The position numbers were made by a program, and so were the translations under genes. The notes beneath the pieces were generated by a model, which had not been told where the DNA came from, made no database searches, and was given only the letters and a program-made list of their open reading frames with translations. Positions 32,527-39,644 of a DNA stretch of 64,000 nt are shown piece by piece; position 1 is the first letter of the stretch; each line of letters begins with the position of its first letter. Origin of the DNA: CALMEC01 sp964393105 (GTDB taxonomy: Bacteria > Actinomycetota > Thermoleophilia > Miltoncostaeales > Miltoncostaeaceae). The stretch is taken from contig CAYMSM010000070.1 in assembly GCA_964393105.1 (NCBI GenBank), positions 1 through 64,000 of the forward strand, given 5' to 3'.

Positions 32527-33263
32527 GGCACACATTCCGTGCGACGGTGCCCCAGGTTCCCGAGGCCGGCGGCGCCGTCACGCTCGACGCCGACGGCGGC
32601 CACCACCTCGTCCGGGCCGCGCGGCGCCGGGTGGGGGACGCGACCGAGGTGATCGACCCGCAGGGGCGGATCTGGCCCGCGGTGATCGAGGACGTCGGAC
32701 CGCCCGTACGGCTGCGCGTGGGCGACAGGCCCCGCAGCGGGCCGGCGACGCTGCCGCTCGACCTGTTCGTCGGGACGCTCGAATGGGGTCGCTTCGACCT
32801 GCTCGTCGAGAAGTGCACCGAGATCGGTGTGGCCCGGGTGACACTGTTCGCGTCCGCGCGCGCGGCGCGAAAGGTCTCTCAAGACGGCTTCGATCGGCGG
32901 CGTGACCGTCTCGAGCGGCTTGTGGACGCCGCGGCCAAGCAGAGCGGGCAGGGGCGACGTCCCGCGCTTTGCGGGTTGGTACCGTTTTCGACCGTGATCG
33001 ACGATATCTCACACGGCACCGGGTTCCTGCTCGACGCCCGCGGCGAGCAGGCATTGGGCACCGTGTTGCGCGCCGCGGCTCCGACGCGGGTGGCGCTCGT
33101 CGTCGGCTCGGAGGCGGGCTTCAGCGACGGAGAGATCGCTCAGGCACGTGCCGGCGGGTTGACGATCTGCTCGCTGGGCGCGGCGACCCTTCGGGCCGAG
33201 ACTGCGGCGCTTGTCGCGGTCGCGATCGCGAGCGACGCGGTCGGGACGTCCGGCGCGATCTGA
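32523..33263 (+). CDS. rsmE: 16S rRNA m3U1498 methyltransferase
   Basis: SPOUT-class enzyme that methylates U1498 of 16S rRNA. 246 residues with an N-terminal PUA-like domain (GGHHLVRAARRRVGDATEV) and a C-terminal knotted fold marked by VEKCTEIGVARVTLF, VDAAAKQSGQGRRP, ALVVGSEAGFSDGEI and SLGAATLRAETAAL. The GTG at 32523 overlaps the prmA TGA. Cotranscribed with dnaJ-prmA and mtaB, a common order. Confidence 0.94.
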   Translation: MRHTFRATVPQVPEAGGAVTLDADGGHHLVRAARRRVGDATEVIDPQGRIWPAVIEDVGPPVRLRVGDRPRSGPATLPLDLFVGTLEWGRFDLLVEKCTEIGVARVTLFASARAARKVSQDGFDRRRDRLERLVDAAAKQSGQGRRPALCGLVPFSTVIDDISHGTGFLLDARGEQALGTVLRAAAPTRVALVVGSEAGFSDGEIAQARAGGLTICSLGAATLRAETAALVAVAIASDAVGTSGAI

Positions 33264-34513
33264 TGGCCCAGTTCTCGGTCAGGTTCCTGGGGTGCAAGGT
33301 CAGTCAGGCCGACGCGATGCTGATCCGTGACGCGCTGCGCGACGCCGGGCACGTCGAGACGACCCCCGAGCGCGCGGACGTTCATGTCGTCAACACGTGT
33401 GCGCTCACGGTGGAGGCCGAACGAAAGAGCCGCCAGCAGGTCAACCGCGCCGCGCGGGTCGCGACCCGGACGTTCGTGACCGGTTGCGCCGCCAACCTCA
33501 ACCGCGACCAGTTCGCCGCGAGCGGCGTCACGGTCGTCAACGGGTCGGCCGACCGCGTCGCACTCGAGATCGCCGTCGAACTCGGCACACGCCCTGCGCT
33601 TGGTTGTCACGACGATGCGCGCCCGGCGGGACGCACACGCGCGTTCATCAAGGTGCAGAACGGCTGCGACCAGCGCTGCGCGTTTTGCATCATCCCGACC
33701 ACCCGCGGCGTCGCCGAGAGCCGTCCGCGCGAGGCGATCCTCCGCGATGCGCGACGCCGCGTGGACGAGGGGCATCCCGAGCTCGTCCTGACCGGCATCA
33801 ACATCGGGACGTGGCGCGACCGGGGCGGCGCAGAGGGGCTGGCCGAACTGATCCGCGCCATCGGCGACATGGACGGGTTGGTGCGCCTGCGCATCTCGTC
33901 GATCGAGCCGGGCGACGTCACGCCGCGGCTGATGGCGGCCATGGCCGAGACCTCGACCGTGGCGTGCCACATGCACATCCCGCTGCAGTCGGCCGACCCC
34001 GGCGTGCTCAATGACATGGGAAGGTCGTACACGATCGAGCGGTATCTGCAGTCGATCGAATGGGCTCGCGGCGCCATCCCCGAGCTCAACGTCACGACCG
34101 ACGTCATCGTGGGGTTCCCGACCGAGGACGACGACGCGTTCGGCCGGACGCTCGACGTCGTCGACGCCGTGCGGTTCGGCAAGGTCCACGTGTTTCCGTA
34201 CTCCCCACGTCCAGGAACGCGCGCCGCGGCGCTCGGCGATCGGGTCAGCCCGGCCGAGAAGGATGCGCGCAGCCGCGAGCTTCGCGACCGATCCGACCGC
34301 CTGGGCTTCGCGCGGCGGCGCCTGCGCATCGGCTCGCGCGACACCGTCCTTGTCGAGAAGGTCTTTGACGACGGCACGGCGGCGGGCTACGGCTCCGACT
34401 ACACGCGGTTCGTCGTTCCCGCATTCGCAGCCGAGCGCGGCCACCTCGTTGCCGTGGTGGCCGGCGGGATTGTCGGCGAGCACCTGTACGGCACCCCCAT
34501 CGAGGAGCCCTGA
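33263..34513 (+). CDS. mtaB: tRNA t6A37 methylthiotransferase MtaB
   Basis: Radical SAM enzyme that converts t6A37 to ms2t6A in tRNA. 416 residues. The N-terminal UPF0004 domain has three cluster cysteines (FLGCKVSQAD, VNTCALTVEAE, VTGCAANL), followed by the radical SAM motif NGCDQRCAFCIIP (Cys-x3-Cys-x2-Cys) and ESRPREAI. A short C-terminal TRAM-like region ends the protein. The ATG overlaps the rsmE stop (TGATG). The GC(K)VSQ form and length favour MtaB over MiaB. Confidence 0.9.
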   Translation: MAQFSVRFLGCKVSQADAMLIRDALRDAGHVETTPERADVHVVNTCALTVEAERKSRQQVNRAARVATRTFVTGCAANLNRDQFAASGVTVVNGSADRVALEIAVELGTRPALGCHDDARPAGRTRAFIKVQNGCDQRCAFCIIPTTRGVAESRPREAILRDARRRVDEGHPELVLTGINIGTWRDRGGAEGLAELIRAIGDMDGLVRLRISSIEPGDVTPRLMAAMAETSTVACHMHIPLQSADPGVLNDMGRSYTIERYLQSIEWARGAIPELNVTTDVIVGFPTEDDDAFGRTLDVVDAVRFGKVHVFPYSPRPGTRAAALGDRVSPAEKDARSRELRDRSDRLGFARRRLRIGSRDTVLVEKVFDDGTAAGYGSDYTRFVVPAFAAERGHLVAVVAGGIVGEHLYGTPIEEP

Positions 34514-34857
34514 TGGCAGCCGACTGCCTGTTCTGCGCGATCCTCCGCGGAGACATCCCGGCCGACGTCGTCCACCGCGCCGTCGGATTCCTGGCATTTC
34601 GGGATATCGCGCCCAAGGCGCCGGTCCACGTGCTGGTGATCCCCGAGCGCCACGTCACGTCGATCGACGACGTCGGCGGGCTGACGCCCGGCGAGCGCTC
34701 CGACATGCTGCTGTTCATCGCCGAGGTTGCGCGGCGCGAGGGCCTCGTCGAGGGCGGCTACCGGGTCACTGCGAACCATGGCCCGGACGCGCTGCAAAGC
34801 GTGCTCCACCTGCACTGGCACGTGATGGGCGGCGCAACCCTGTCACACTCCATGTGA
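34513..34857 (+). CDS. HIT family nucleotide-binding protein
   Basis: Histidine-triad hydrolase, probably acting on aminoacyl-AMP or nucleoside phosphoramidates like Hint. 114 residues with DCLFCAILRGDIPADVV at the N-terminus, KAPVHVLVIPERHV in the middle, and the His-x-His-x-His triad as LHLHWHVMGG near the C-terminus. Starts one base before the end of the mtaB stop and is followed by phoH with a similar overlap. Confidence 0.93.
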   Translation: MAADCLFCAILRGDIPADVVHRAVGFLAFRDIAPKAPVHVLVIPERHVTSIDDVGGLTPGERSDMLLFIAEVARREGLVEGGYRVTANHGPDALQSVLHLHWHVMGGATLSHSM

Positions 34858-35804
34858 TGGAACGGACGATCGAACTCGCAGACCGCGTAGCAGTCGAGCT
34901 CGCCGGTGAACACGACCGCATGCTGCGCTCGCTGGAGGATCGGCTCGACCTGGCGATCGATCTGCGCGGCAACCGAATGACGCTGTCGGGCGAGGATGCA
35001 CGCGTCAAAGCGGCTGCGGCGGTCATCGACGAGCTGGCCGACCTGGTCGTGGCAGGGCAGACGCTGGGCCCCGGCACGGTCGATGCGCTGGCGAGCGCGA
35101 TCGAGGAGCACGAGCCGTTGACCGGCCTGCTCGGGAACGTGTTGTGGCGCCACCGCGCGCTTGCGATCACGCCCAAGACCGCCGGGCAGCGCCGTTATGT
35201 CGAGGCGATCCGCGCGAGGACGATCACGTTCGGCATTGGCCCTGCCGGCACCGGCAAGACATACCTGGCGGTCGCGATGGCGGTTGCGGCGCTCCATCGT
35301 CGCGAGGTCGGTCGGATCATCCTGACGCGACCGGCGGTCGAGGCCGGTGAGCGGCTGGGGTTCCTGCCCGGCGACATCGCCGCCAAGGTCGACCCGTACC
35401 TGCGGCCCCTGTTCGACGCGCTTCAGGACATGATGGACGCCGACAAGGTGCAGGTCTATCTGGAGCGCGGGCAGATCGAGATCGCTCCGCTTGCGTTCAT
35501 GCGCGGCCGTACGCTCAACGACAGCTTCATCATCCTGGACGAGGCGCAGAACACGACGGCCGAGCAGATGAAGATGTTCCTGACGCGGCTGGGCTACGGA
35601 TCGCGGATGGTCGTGACCGGGGACGTCACCCAGGTGGACCTGCCGCGCGAGCGCCCGTCGGCCCTGCTTGCGATCGAAGGCATCCTGGAGTCGGTGCCCG
35701 ACATCGCGTTCGTGCCGTTCGGCCGCGCGGACGTGGTGCGGCACAAGCTCGTCCAGGAGATCGTCGAGGCCTATCGCATCGCCGAGGAAGGAGCTGGGCG
35801 CTAG
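34857..35804 (+). CDS. phoH: PhoH family ATPase
   Basis: Cytoplasmic P-loop ATPase of the PhoH-like group, linked to RNA metabolism. 315 residues. The Walker A motif is GPAGTGKTYLAVAMA, Walker B FIILDEAQNTT, and the characteristic LTRPAVEAGERLGFLPGD and VVTGDVTQVDLP are present. An N-terminal KH-like region precedes (ALITP-like ALAITPKTAGQRRYVEAI). The ATG overlaps the HIT stop. In many Gram-positives a 7TM-HD hydrolase gene sits between phoH and ybeY; here that gene is missing and a 205-bp spacer remains. Confidence 0.94.
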   Translation: MERTIELADRVAVELAGEHDRMLRSLEDRLDLAIDLRGNRMTLSGEDARVKAAAAVIDELADLVVAGQTLGPGTVDALASAIEEHEPLTGLLGNVLWRHRALAITPKTAGQRRYVEAIRARTITFGIGPAGTGKTYLAVAMAVAALHRREVGRIILTRPAVEAGERLGFLPGDIAAKVDPYLRPLFDALQDMMDADKVQVYLERGQIEIAPLAFMRGRTLNDSFIILDEAQNTTAEQMKMFLTRLGYGSRMVVTGDVTQVDLPRERPSALLAIEGILESVPDIAFVPFGRADVVRHKLVQEIVEAYRIAEEGAGR

Positions 35805-36009
35805 TGCCCGGTCTCGGAAGCTCGTCGAAGATCCGGCGAGCGAGAAGCCGGCCGGACGGGGAGGCAGTCTGTGCCCATATCGGTGCACATGGGCACAGGC
35901 GAGGACACGGCTCGCGAGGCAGCTGTTCCTCGGATCAACCCGCCCGATCGGGCCGAGTCCTGCAGCCGTCGGATGCCAGCGAGACTCCTGAGACGGAGCA
36001 CTGGCGCCC
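35805..36009. other. Spacer between phoH and ybeY
   Basis: About 205 bp in an otherwise overlapping gene run. It carries a 10-bp perfect stem at 35869-35898 and further GC-rich inverted segments, but no supported coding frame. Confidence 0.45.
35869..35898 (+). promoter_or_regulatory. Hairpin between phoH and ybeY
   Basis: CTGTGCCCAT and ATGGGCACAG form perfect 10-bp arms with a 10-nt loop. No U-run. It may be an RNA processing or attenuation structure, or an operator for ybeY. Confidence 0.45.
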
Positions 36010-36414
36010 GTGATCGATGTCGAGGCTCGGTCGGCGCTGGACGTCGACGTCGCGCCGCTCGTCGATCTGATCGTCCGTGTCTGCGGGCATCTGGGCCTCG
36101 AGCGCGCCAGCGTCGGGCTGATGATCGTCGGACCTGACGAGATGGCGACGATCAACGGGGAACACCGGTCCAAGCCCGAGACCACCGACGTGCTCGCGTT
36201 TCCGATCGACGGCCCGGAGGCTCTGGGCGGCTGGCCCGTCGACGGACCTGAGCCAGAGCTCGGCGACATCGTCATCTGCCCCGATGCGGCGCAGGACCCG
36301 CTGGGCACCTTGGCGGTCCATGGGCTGCTGCACCTGTTGGGCTACGACCACGAGAACGACAGCGGCGAGATGCTCGCGCTGCAAGACGAGATCCTGGCGA
36401 CGGTCACCGCGTGA
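36010..36414 (+). CDS. ybeY: Endoribonuclease YbeY
   Basis: Zinc-dependent RNase needed for 16S rRNA 3' maturation and ribosome quality control. 134 residues with the UPF0054 signature HGLLHLLGYDH, in which three His bind zinc, and the preceding TDVLAFPIDG and GDIVICPDAA. Starts with GTG; its TGA overlaps the GTG of the next gene. Confidence 0.95.
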   Translation: MIDVEARSALDVDVAPLVDLIVRVCGHLGLERASVGLMIVGPDEMATINGEHRSKPETTDVLAFPIDGPEALGGWPVDGPEPELGDIVICPDAAQDPLGTLAVHGLLHLLGYDHENDSGEMLALQDEILATVTA

Positions 36415-37190
36415 GCACGCCGCCGCCCACCCGAGAGGGGCTGCTTCGGATCTTCCGGCGCCAGCCCAAGAAACCGTTGCCGCGTGAGGGCTCGTTGCGA
36501 TGGTCGTTCACGTGGGCGTTCGAGGGGATCGTCTACGTGTTGCGCACGCAGCGCAACATGCGCATCCACATGGGGGCGGGGCTCCTGGCGCTGGTGCTCG
36601 CGTTGCTCTTGGGCGTGACCCGTCTCGAGTTCATCGCGGTGCTTGGCGCCGTCAGTCTCGTCCTGATCGCCGAGATGTTCAACACGGCCATCGAGGCGGC
36701 GATCGACGCGCTCGTCACCCACTACCACCCGCTGGTCAAGGTCGCGAAGGACGTCTCGGCGGGGGCCGTGCTCGTCGCCACGGCCAACGCGCTGGCGGTC
36801 GCCTACCTGGTCTTTTACAACCGCATCACCGATCCCACTCGCGACCTGGTGGGCCAGCTCAAGGGCAGGCCGTCACAGATCGTCGTCGGGTCGCTCATCG
36901 TCACGATCATTCTGGCGATCGTGATCAAAGCCGCGATCGGGCGTGGCACGCCACTTCGCGGTGGCCTGCCATCCGGCCACGCCTCGGCCGCGTTCGCAGG
37001 CTGGTCGGCCATCACGGTCATCTCGAGCGACGTCGCGCATGCGGCGCTCATCTCGACGCTGGCGTTCATGATGGCGCTCCTTGTCGCCCAATCGCGTGTC
37101 GAGGCGGGCATCCACTCCGCAATCGAGGTCATCGCAGGCGCCGTGCTTGGCACCGCGGTGACACTTCTGATGTTCCAACTGCTCGCATGA
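36411..37190 (+). CDS. Diacylglycerol kinase-PAP2 phosphatase fusion
   Basis: A 259-residue membrane protein joining two activities. Residues about 28-130 are DgkA-like (SFTWAFEGIVYVLRTQRNMR, then IAEMFNTAIEAAIDALV), a family that phosphorylates undecaprenol or diacylglycerol. Residues about 150-259 are PAP2-like, with GGLPSGHASAAFAGW and SRVEAGIHSAIEVIAGA carrying the catalytic His residues. The first PAP2 motif (Lys-x6-Arg-Pro) is not obvious; AIGRGTPLRGG may stand in for it. It probably recycles undecaprenyl lipid carriers for wall synthesis. Starts with GTG overlapping the ybeY stop. Confidence 0.88.
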   Translation: MSTPPPTREGLLRIFRRQPKKPLPREGSLRWSFTWAFEGIVYVLRTQRNMRIHMGAGLLALVLALLLGVTRLEFIAVLGAVSLVLIAEMFNTAIEAAIDALVTHYHPLVKVAKDVSAGAVLVATANALAVAYLVFYNRITDPTRDLVGQLKGRPSQIVVGSLIVTIILAIVIKAAIGRGTPLRGGLPSGHASAAFAGWSAITVISSDVAHAALISTLAFMMALLVAQSRVEAGIHSAIEVIAGAVLGTAVTLLMFQLLA

Positions 37191-37570
37191 CCGCTCAGGA
37201 GATCTACGCGGCGGCGCTCGACGCGACCAGGCGTGCCTATCCTCCGTACAGCGACCTGCATGTCGGGGCGGTGCTCGAGGCCGAAGACGGTTCGCTCATC
37301 CAGGGCGCCAACGTGGAGTTCGGCAGCTACGGGCTGACGATCTGCGCCGAGCGCACGGCGCTCGTCAAGGCGGTCAACGAAGGTCACCGCTCCTTTCGCC
37401 GTGTCGGGGTCGCCCGATCCGACGGACTCCCCATCTCGCCGTGTGGCATGTGTCGCCAGTCCCTCGCCGAGTTCGGCCTCGACATCCTCGTCGTGTACCG
37501 CGGCCCGGACGGCATCGTGGAGCGATCGCTGCGAGAACTCCTGCCCGACGCGTTCGTCTTTGGTGACTGA
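37187..37570 (+). CDS. cdd: Cytidine deaminase
   Basis: Deaminates cytidine and deoxycytidine in pyrimidine salvage. 127 residues, the usual tetrameric length. The zinc site is TICAERTALVKAV (Cys and catalytic Glu) and SPCGMCRQSLAEF (two Cys); the substrate region is YPPYSDLHVGAVLE. The ATG overlaps the stop of the fusion gene. The window also contains two deoxyribose-phosphate aldolases, which would take deoxyribose further. Confidence 0.95.
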   Translation: MTAQEIYAAALDATRRAYPPYSDLHVGAVLEAEDGSLIQGANVEFGSYGLTICAERTALVKAVNEGHRSFRRVGVARSDGLPISPCGMCRQSLAEFGLDILVVYRGPDGIVERSLRELLPDAFVFGD

Positions 37571-37618
37571 CGTAGTGGTCTCCCTCGTAGGTCCGGCAGT
37601 CACTCTCGACGCTCCGAA

Positions 37619-37657
37619 ACGGCCACTTGGCCGTTGCGCCAACGGCCAAGTGGCCGT
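37619..37657. repeat. Perfect inverted repeat between cdd and era
   Basis: Arms of 18 bp (ACGGCCACTTGGCCGTTG at 37619-37636 and its complement at 37640-37657) around a 3-nt centre. Each arm is itself nearly palindromic (ACGGCCA..TGGCCGT). It ends 15 nt before the era ATG and would hide or terminate in RNA. Confidence 0.75.
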
Positions 37658-37672
37658 CGGCGGTGCGTTCGC

Positions 37673-38551
37673 ATGAGCTTCCGGTCGGGGTTCGTGGCGC
37701 TCGCTGGGCGGCCGAACGTCGGCAAGTCGACGCTCGCCAACGCGTTGTCGGGCGTGCACGTGGCGGCCGTGTCGCCGCGTCCCCAGACCACGCGACGTCG
37801 CATCACGGCTGTCGTCCACGACGCGCACTGGCAGGCGGTGCTGCTCGACATGCCCGGATTTCAGAAACCGGCCGACGGCCTGACCAAGCGGATGCAGGCG
37901 GCGGTGGACCAGGCCGTCGCCGATTGTGACGCTGCGCTCTTCGTGGTGAACGCGGCCGAGGCGGTGGGTGGGGGGGACCGGTTCATCGCCGAGCGGCTGC
38001 GCTCGGCAAAGATCCCGGTCATCGTGGTCGTCAACCAGGTCGATCGTGTGGATGGGGAGGCCGTCGTCCGCATGATCGGTGACGCCGCCGCGCTCGTGGA
38101 GTTTGTCGCCCTTCACCCGGTCAGCGCGGTCACGGGTGATGGCCTTGGGCCGCTCAGAGCCGAGATCGGCGCCCTGCTGCCGGAAGGACCCGCGTACTTC
38201 CCGCCCGGTGTGGCCACCGACCAGACCGACGAGGAGCTGGCAGGCGAGATCATCCGCGAGGCAGCGCTCCAGCGCGTCCGCGACGAGGTTCCCCACGCGG
38301 TGGCGGTGCAGGTCGACACGATCGAGCCCGCGGCGCGGGGACGCGTCGTGCGTGCGGCGATCCTGGTGGAGACCGAATCCCAGAAGGGCATCCTCGTTGG
38401 GAACGGCGGCCAGATGATCCGTGCGATCGGCCAGGCCTCGCGTGGGATCCTCGGTCGGATGTGGGGCGAGCCCGTCCACACCGACCTGATTGTCAAGGTG
38501 CGACCCAAATGGCGACGCGACGAGACGATGCTCGACCGCCTCGGCCTATGA
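37673..38551 (+). CDS. era: GTPase Era
   Basis: Essential GTPase that binds the 3' end of 16S rRNA during 30S assembly. 292 residues: G1 GRPNVGKSTL, G2 region with SPRPQTTRR, G3 DMPGF, G4 NQVD, and the C-terminal KH domain with VETESQKGILVGNGGQMIR. The ATG at 37673 follows the large inverted repeat; an in-frame start at 37634 would translate across it. Gene order ybeY-dgkA-cdd-era is classical in Gram-positives. Confidence 0.95.
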   Translation: MSFRSGFVALAGRPNVGKSTLANALSGVHVAAVSPRPQTTRRRITAVVHDAHWQAVLLDMPGFQKPADGLTKRMQAAVDQAVADCDAALFVVNAAEAVGGGDRFIAERLRSAKIPVIVVVNQVDRVDGEAVVRMIGDAAALVEFVALHPVSAVTGDGLGPLRAEIGALLPEGPAYFPPGVATDQTDEELAGEIIREAALQRVRDEVPHAVAVQVDTIEPAARGRVVRAAILVETESQKGILVGNGGQMIRAIGQASRGILGRMWGEPVHTDLIVKVRPKWRRDETMLDRLGL

Positions 38552-38630
38552 ACGCCCACGCGGGCAGTGGAGGTCGGCAGCGGGATGTTCGGGCGCCCTG
38601 GTATCGTCGCGTGCCCCGATCCCGGACGCG

Positions 38631-39644
38631 ATGCCGAACGAAGACACCGTGCGTGAGCTGACGGTCACGCCCCGCCAATCCATCCATGTGGTCCATCACG
38701 AGCGCAATCCGGGCTGTCCGTTCGACCTGGGGTGGGTCGAGTCGGTACACGTCAACCGCAGCGCGGTCGAGCGGCGCACAGCGACCTTGACCACCAGGCG
38801 CACGGTCAAGAAGGACTGGCAGGCCGCGTGGCTCCTTCGCGCGATCCAGTGCATCGACCTGACGACGCTTGCAGGCGACGACACGCCGGGCAACGTTCAT
38901 CGCCTGTGCGCGAAGGCGCGCCAACCTGTCCGAGCGGATCTGCTGGCGGCCCTGGGGGTGCCCGACGGGGCGCTCCACACGGCCGCGGTGTGCGTCTACC
39001 ACCACTTCGTGGCTGCTGCTGTCGCGGCGCTCCACGGCAGTGGCATCCCCGTGGCCGCGGTCTCGACGGGCTTTCCGGCCGGGCTCGTGCCGCATGATGT
39101 CAAGCTCCGCGAGATCGCCGGGTCGGTCGCCGCGGGGGCGGGCGAGATCGACATCGTCATCAGTCGGCATCTGGTCTTGACCGGTGACTGGCGCGGGCTC
39201 TACGACGAGGTGCGAGCGTTCCGCGCGGCCTGCGGCGATGCGCACATCAAGACGATCCTGGCGACGGGCGAGCTTGCGACGCTCACCAATGTGGCGCGTG
39301 CCGGCCTGGTCTGCATGATGGCCGGGGCGGACTTCATCAAGACCTCGACCGGCAAGGAGTCGGTCAACGCCACGCTGCCGGTCGGCCTTGTCATGGCTCG
39401 CGCCATCCGCGACTTCAGCGAGCGCACGGGAGGGATTGTCGGACTGAAGCCCGCGGGAGGCATCCGCACCGCACGACAGTCGACCGACTGGCTCGCGTTG
39501 ATCAAGGAGGAGCTGGGCGAAGCCTGGCTTTCGCCCGACCTCTTCCGCTTCGGCGCGAGCAGCCTGCTGGGTGACATCGAACGGCAGCTCGAGCACCACG
39601 TGACCGGCGCCTACTCGGCGGGCTTCCGCCACCCCATCGCCTGA
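38631..39644 (+). CDS. deoC: Deoxyribose-phosphate aldolase, long type
   Basis: Class I aldolase cleaving 2-deoxyribose 5-phosphate to glyceraldehyde 3-phosphate and acetaldehyde. 337 residues, longer than the usual 220-260 and closer to the eukaryotic-like DERA type: an extra N-terminal arm of about 70 residues precedes CIDLTTLAGDDTPGNVHRLC. The catalytic centre appears as IKTILATGELAT and the Schiff-base region GADFIKTSTGKESVNAT, with GLKPAGGIRTA. The ATG at 38631 lies 80 nt after era. It overlaps the next gene by one base; that enzyme could oxidise the acetaldehyde formed. Confidence 0.88.
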   Translation: MPNEDTVRELTVTPRQSIHVVHHERNPGCPFDLGWVESVHVNRSAVERRTATLTTRRTVKKDWQAAWLLRAIQCIDLTTLAGDDTPGNVHRLCAKARQPVRADLLAALGVPDGALHTAAVCVYHHFVAAAVAALHGSGIPVAAVSTGFPAGLVPHDVKLREIAGSVAAGAGEIDIVISRHLVLTGDWRGLYDEVRAFRAACGDAHIKTILATGELATLTNVARAGLVCMMAGADFIKTSTGKESVNATLPVGLVMARAIRDFSERTGGIVGLKPAGGIRTARQSTDWLALIKEELGEAWLSPDLFRFGASSLLGDIERQLEHHVTGAYSAGFRHPIA

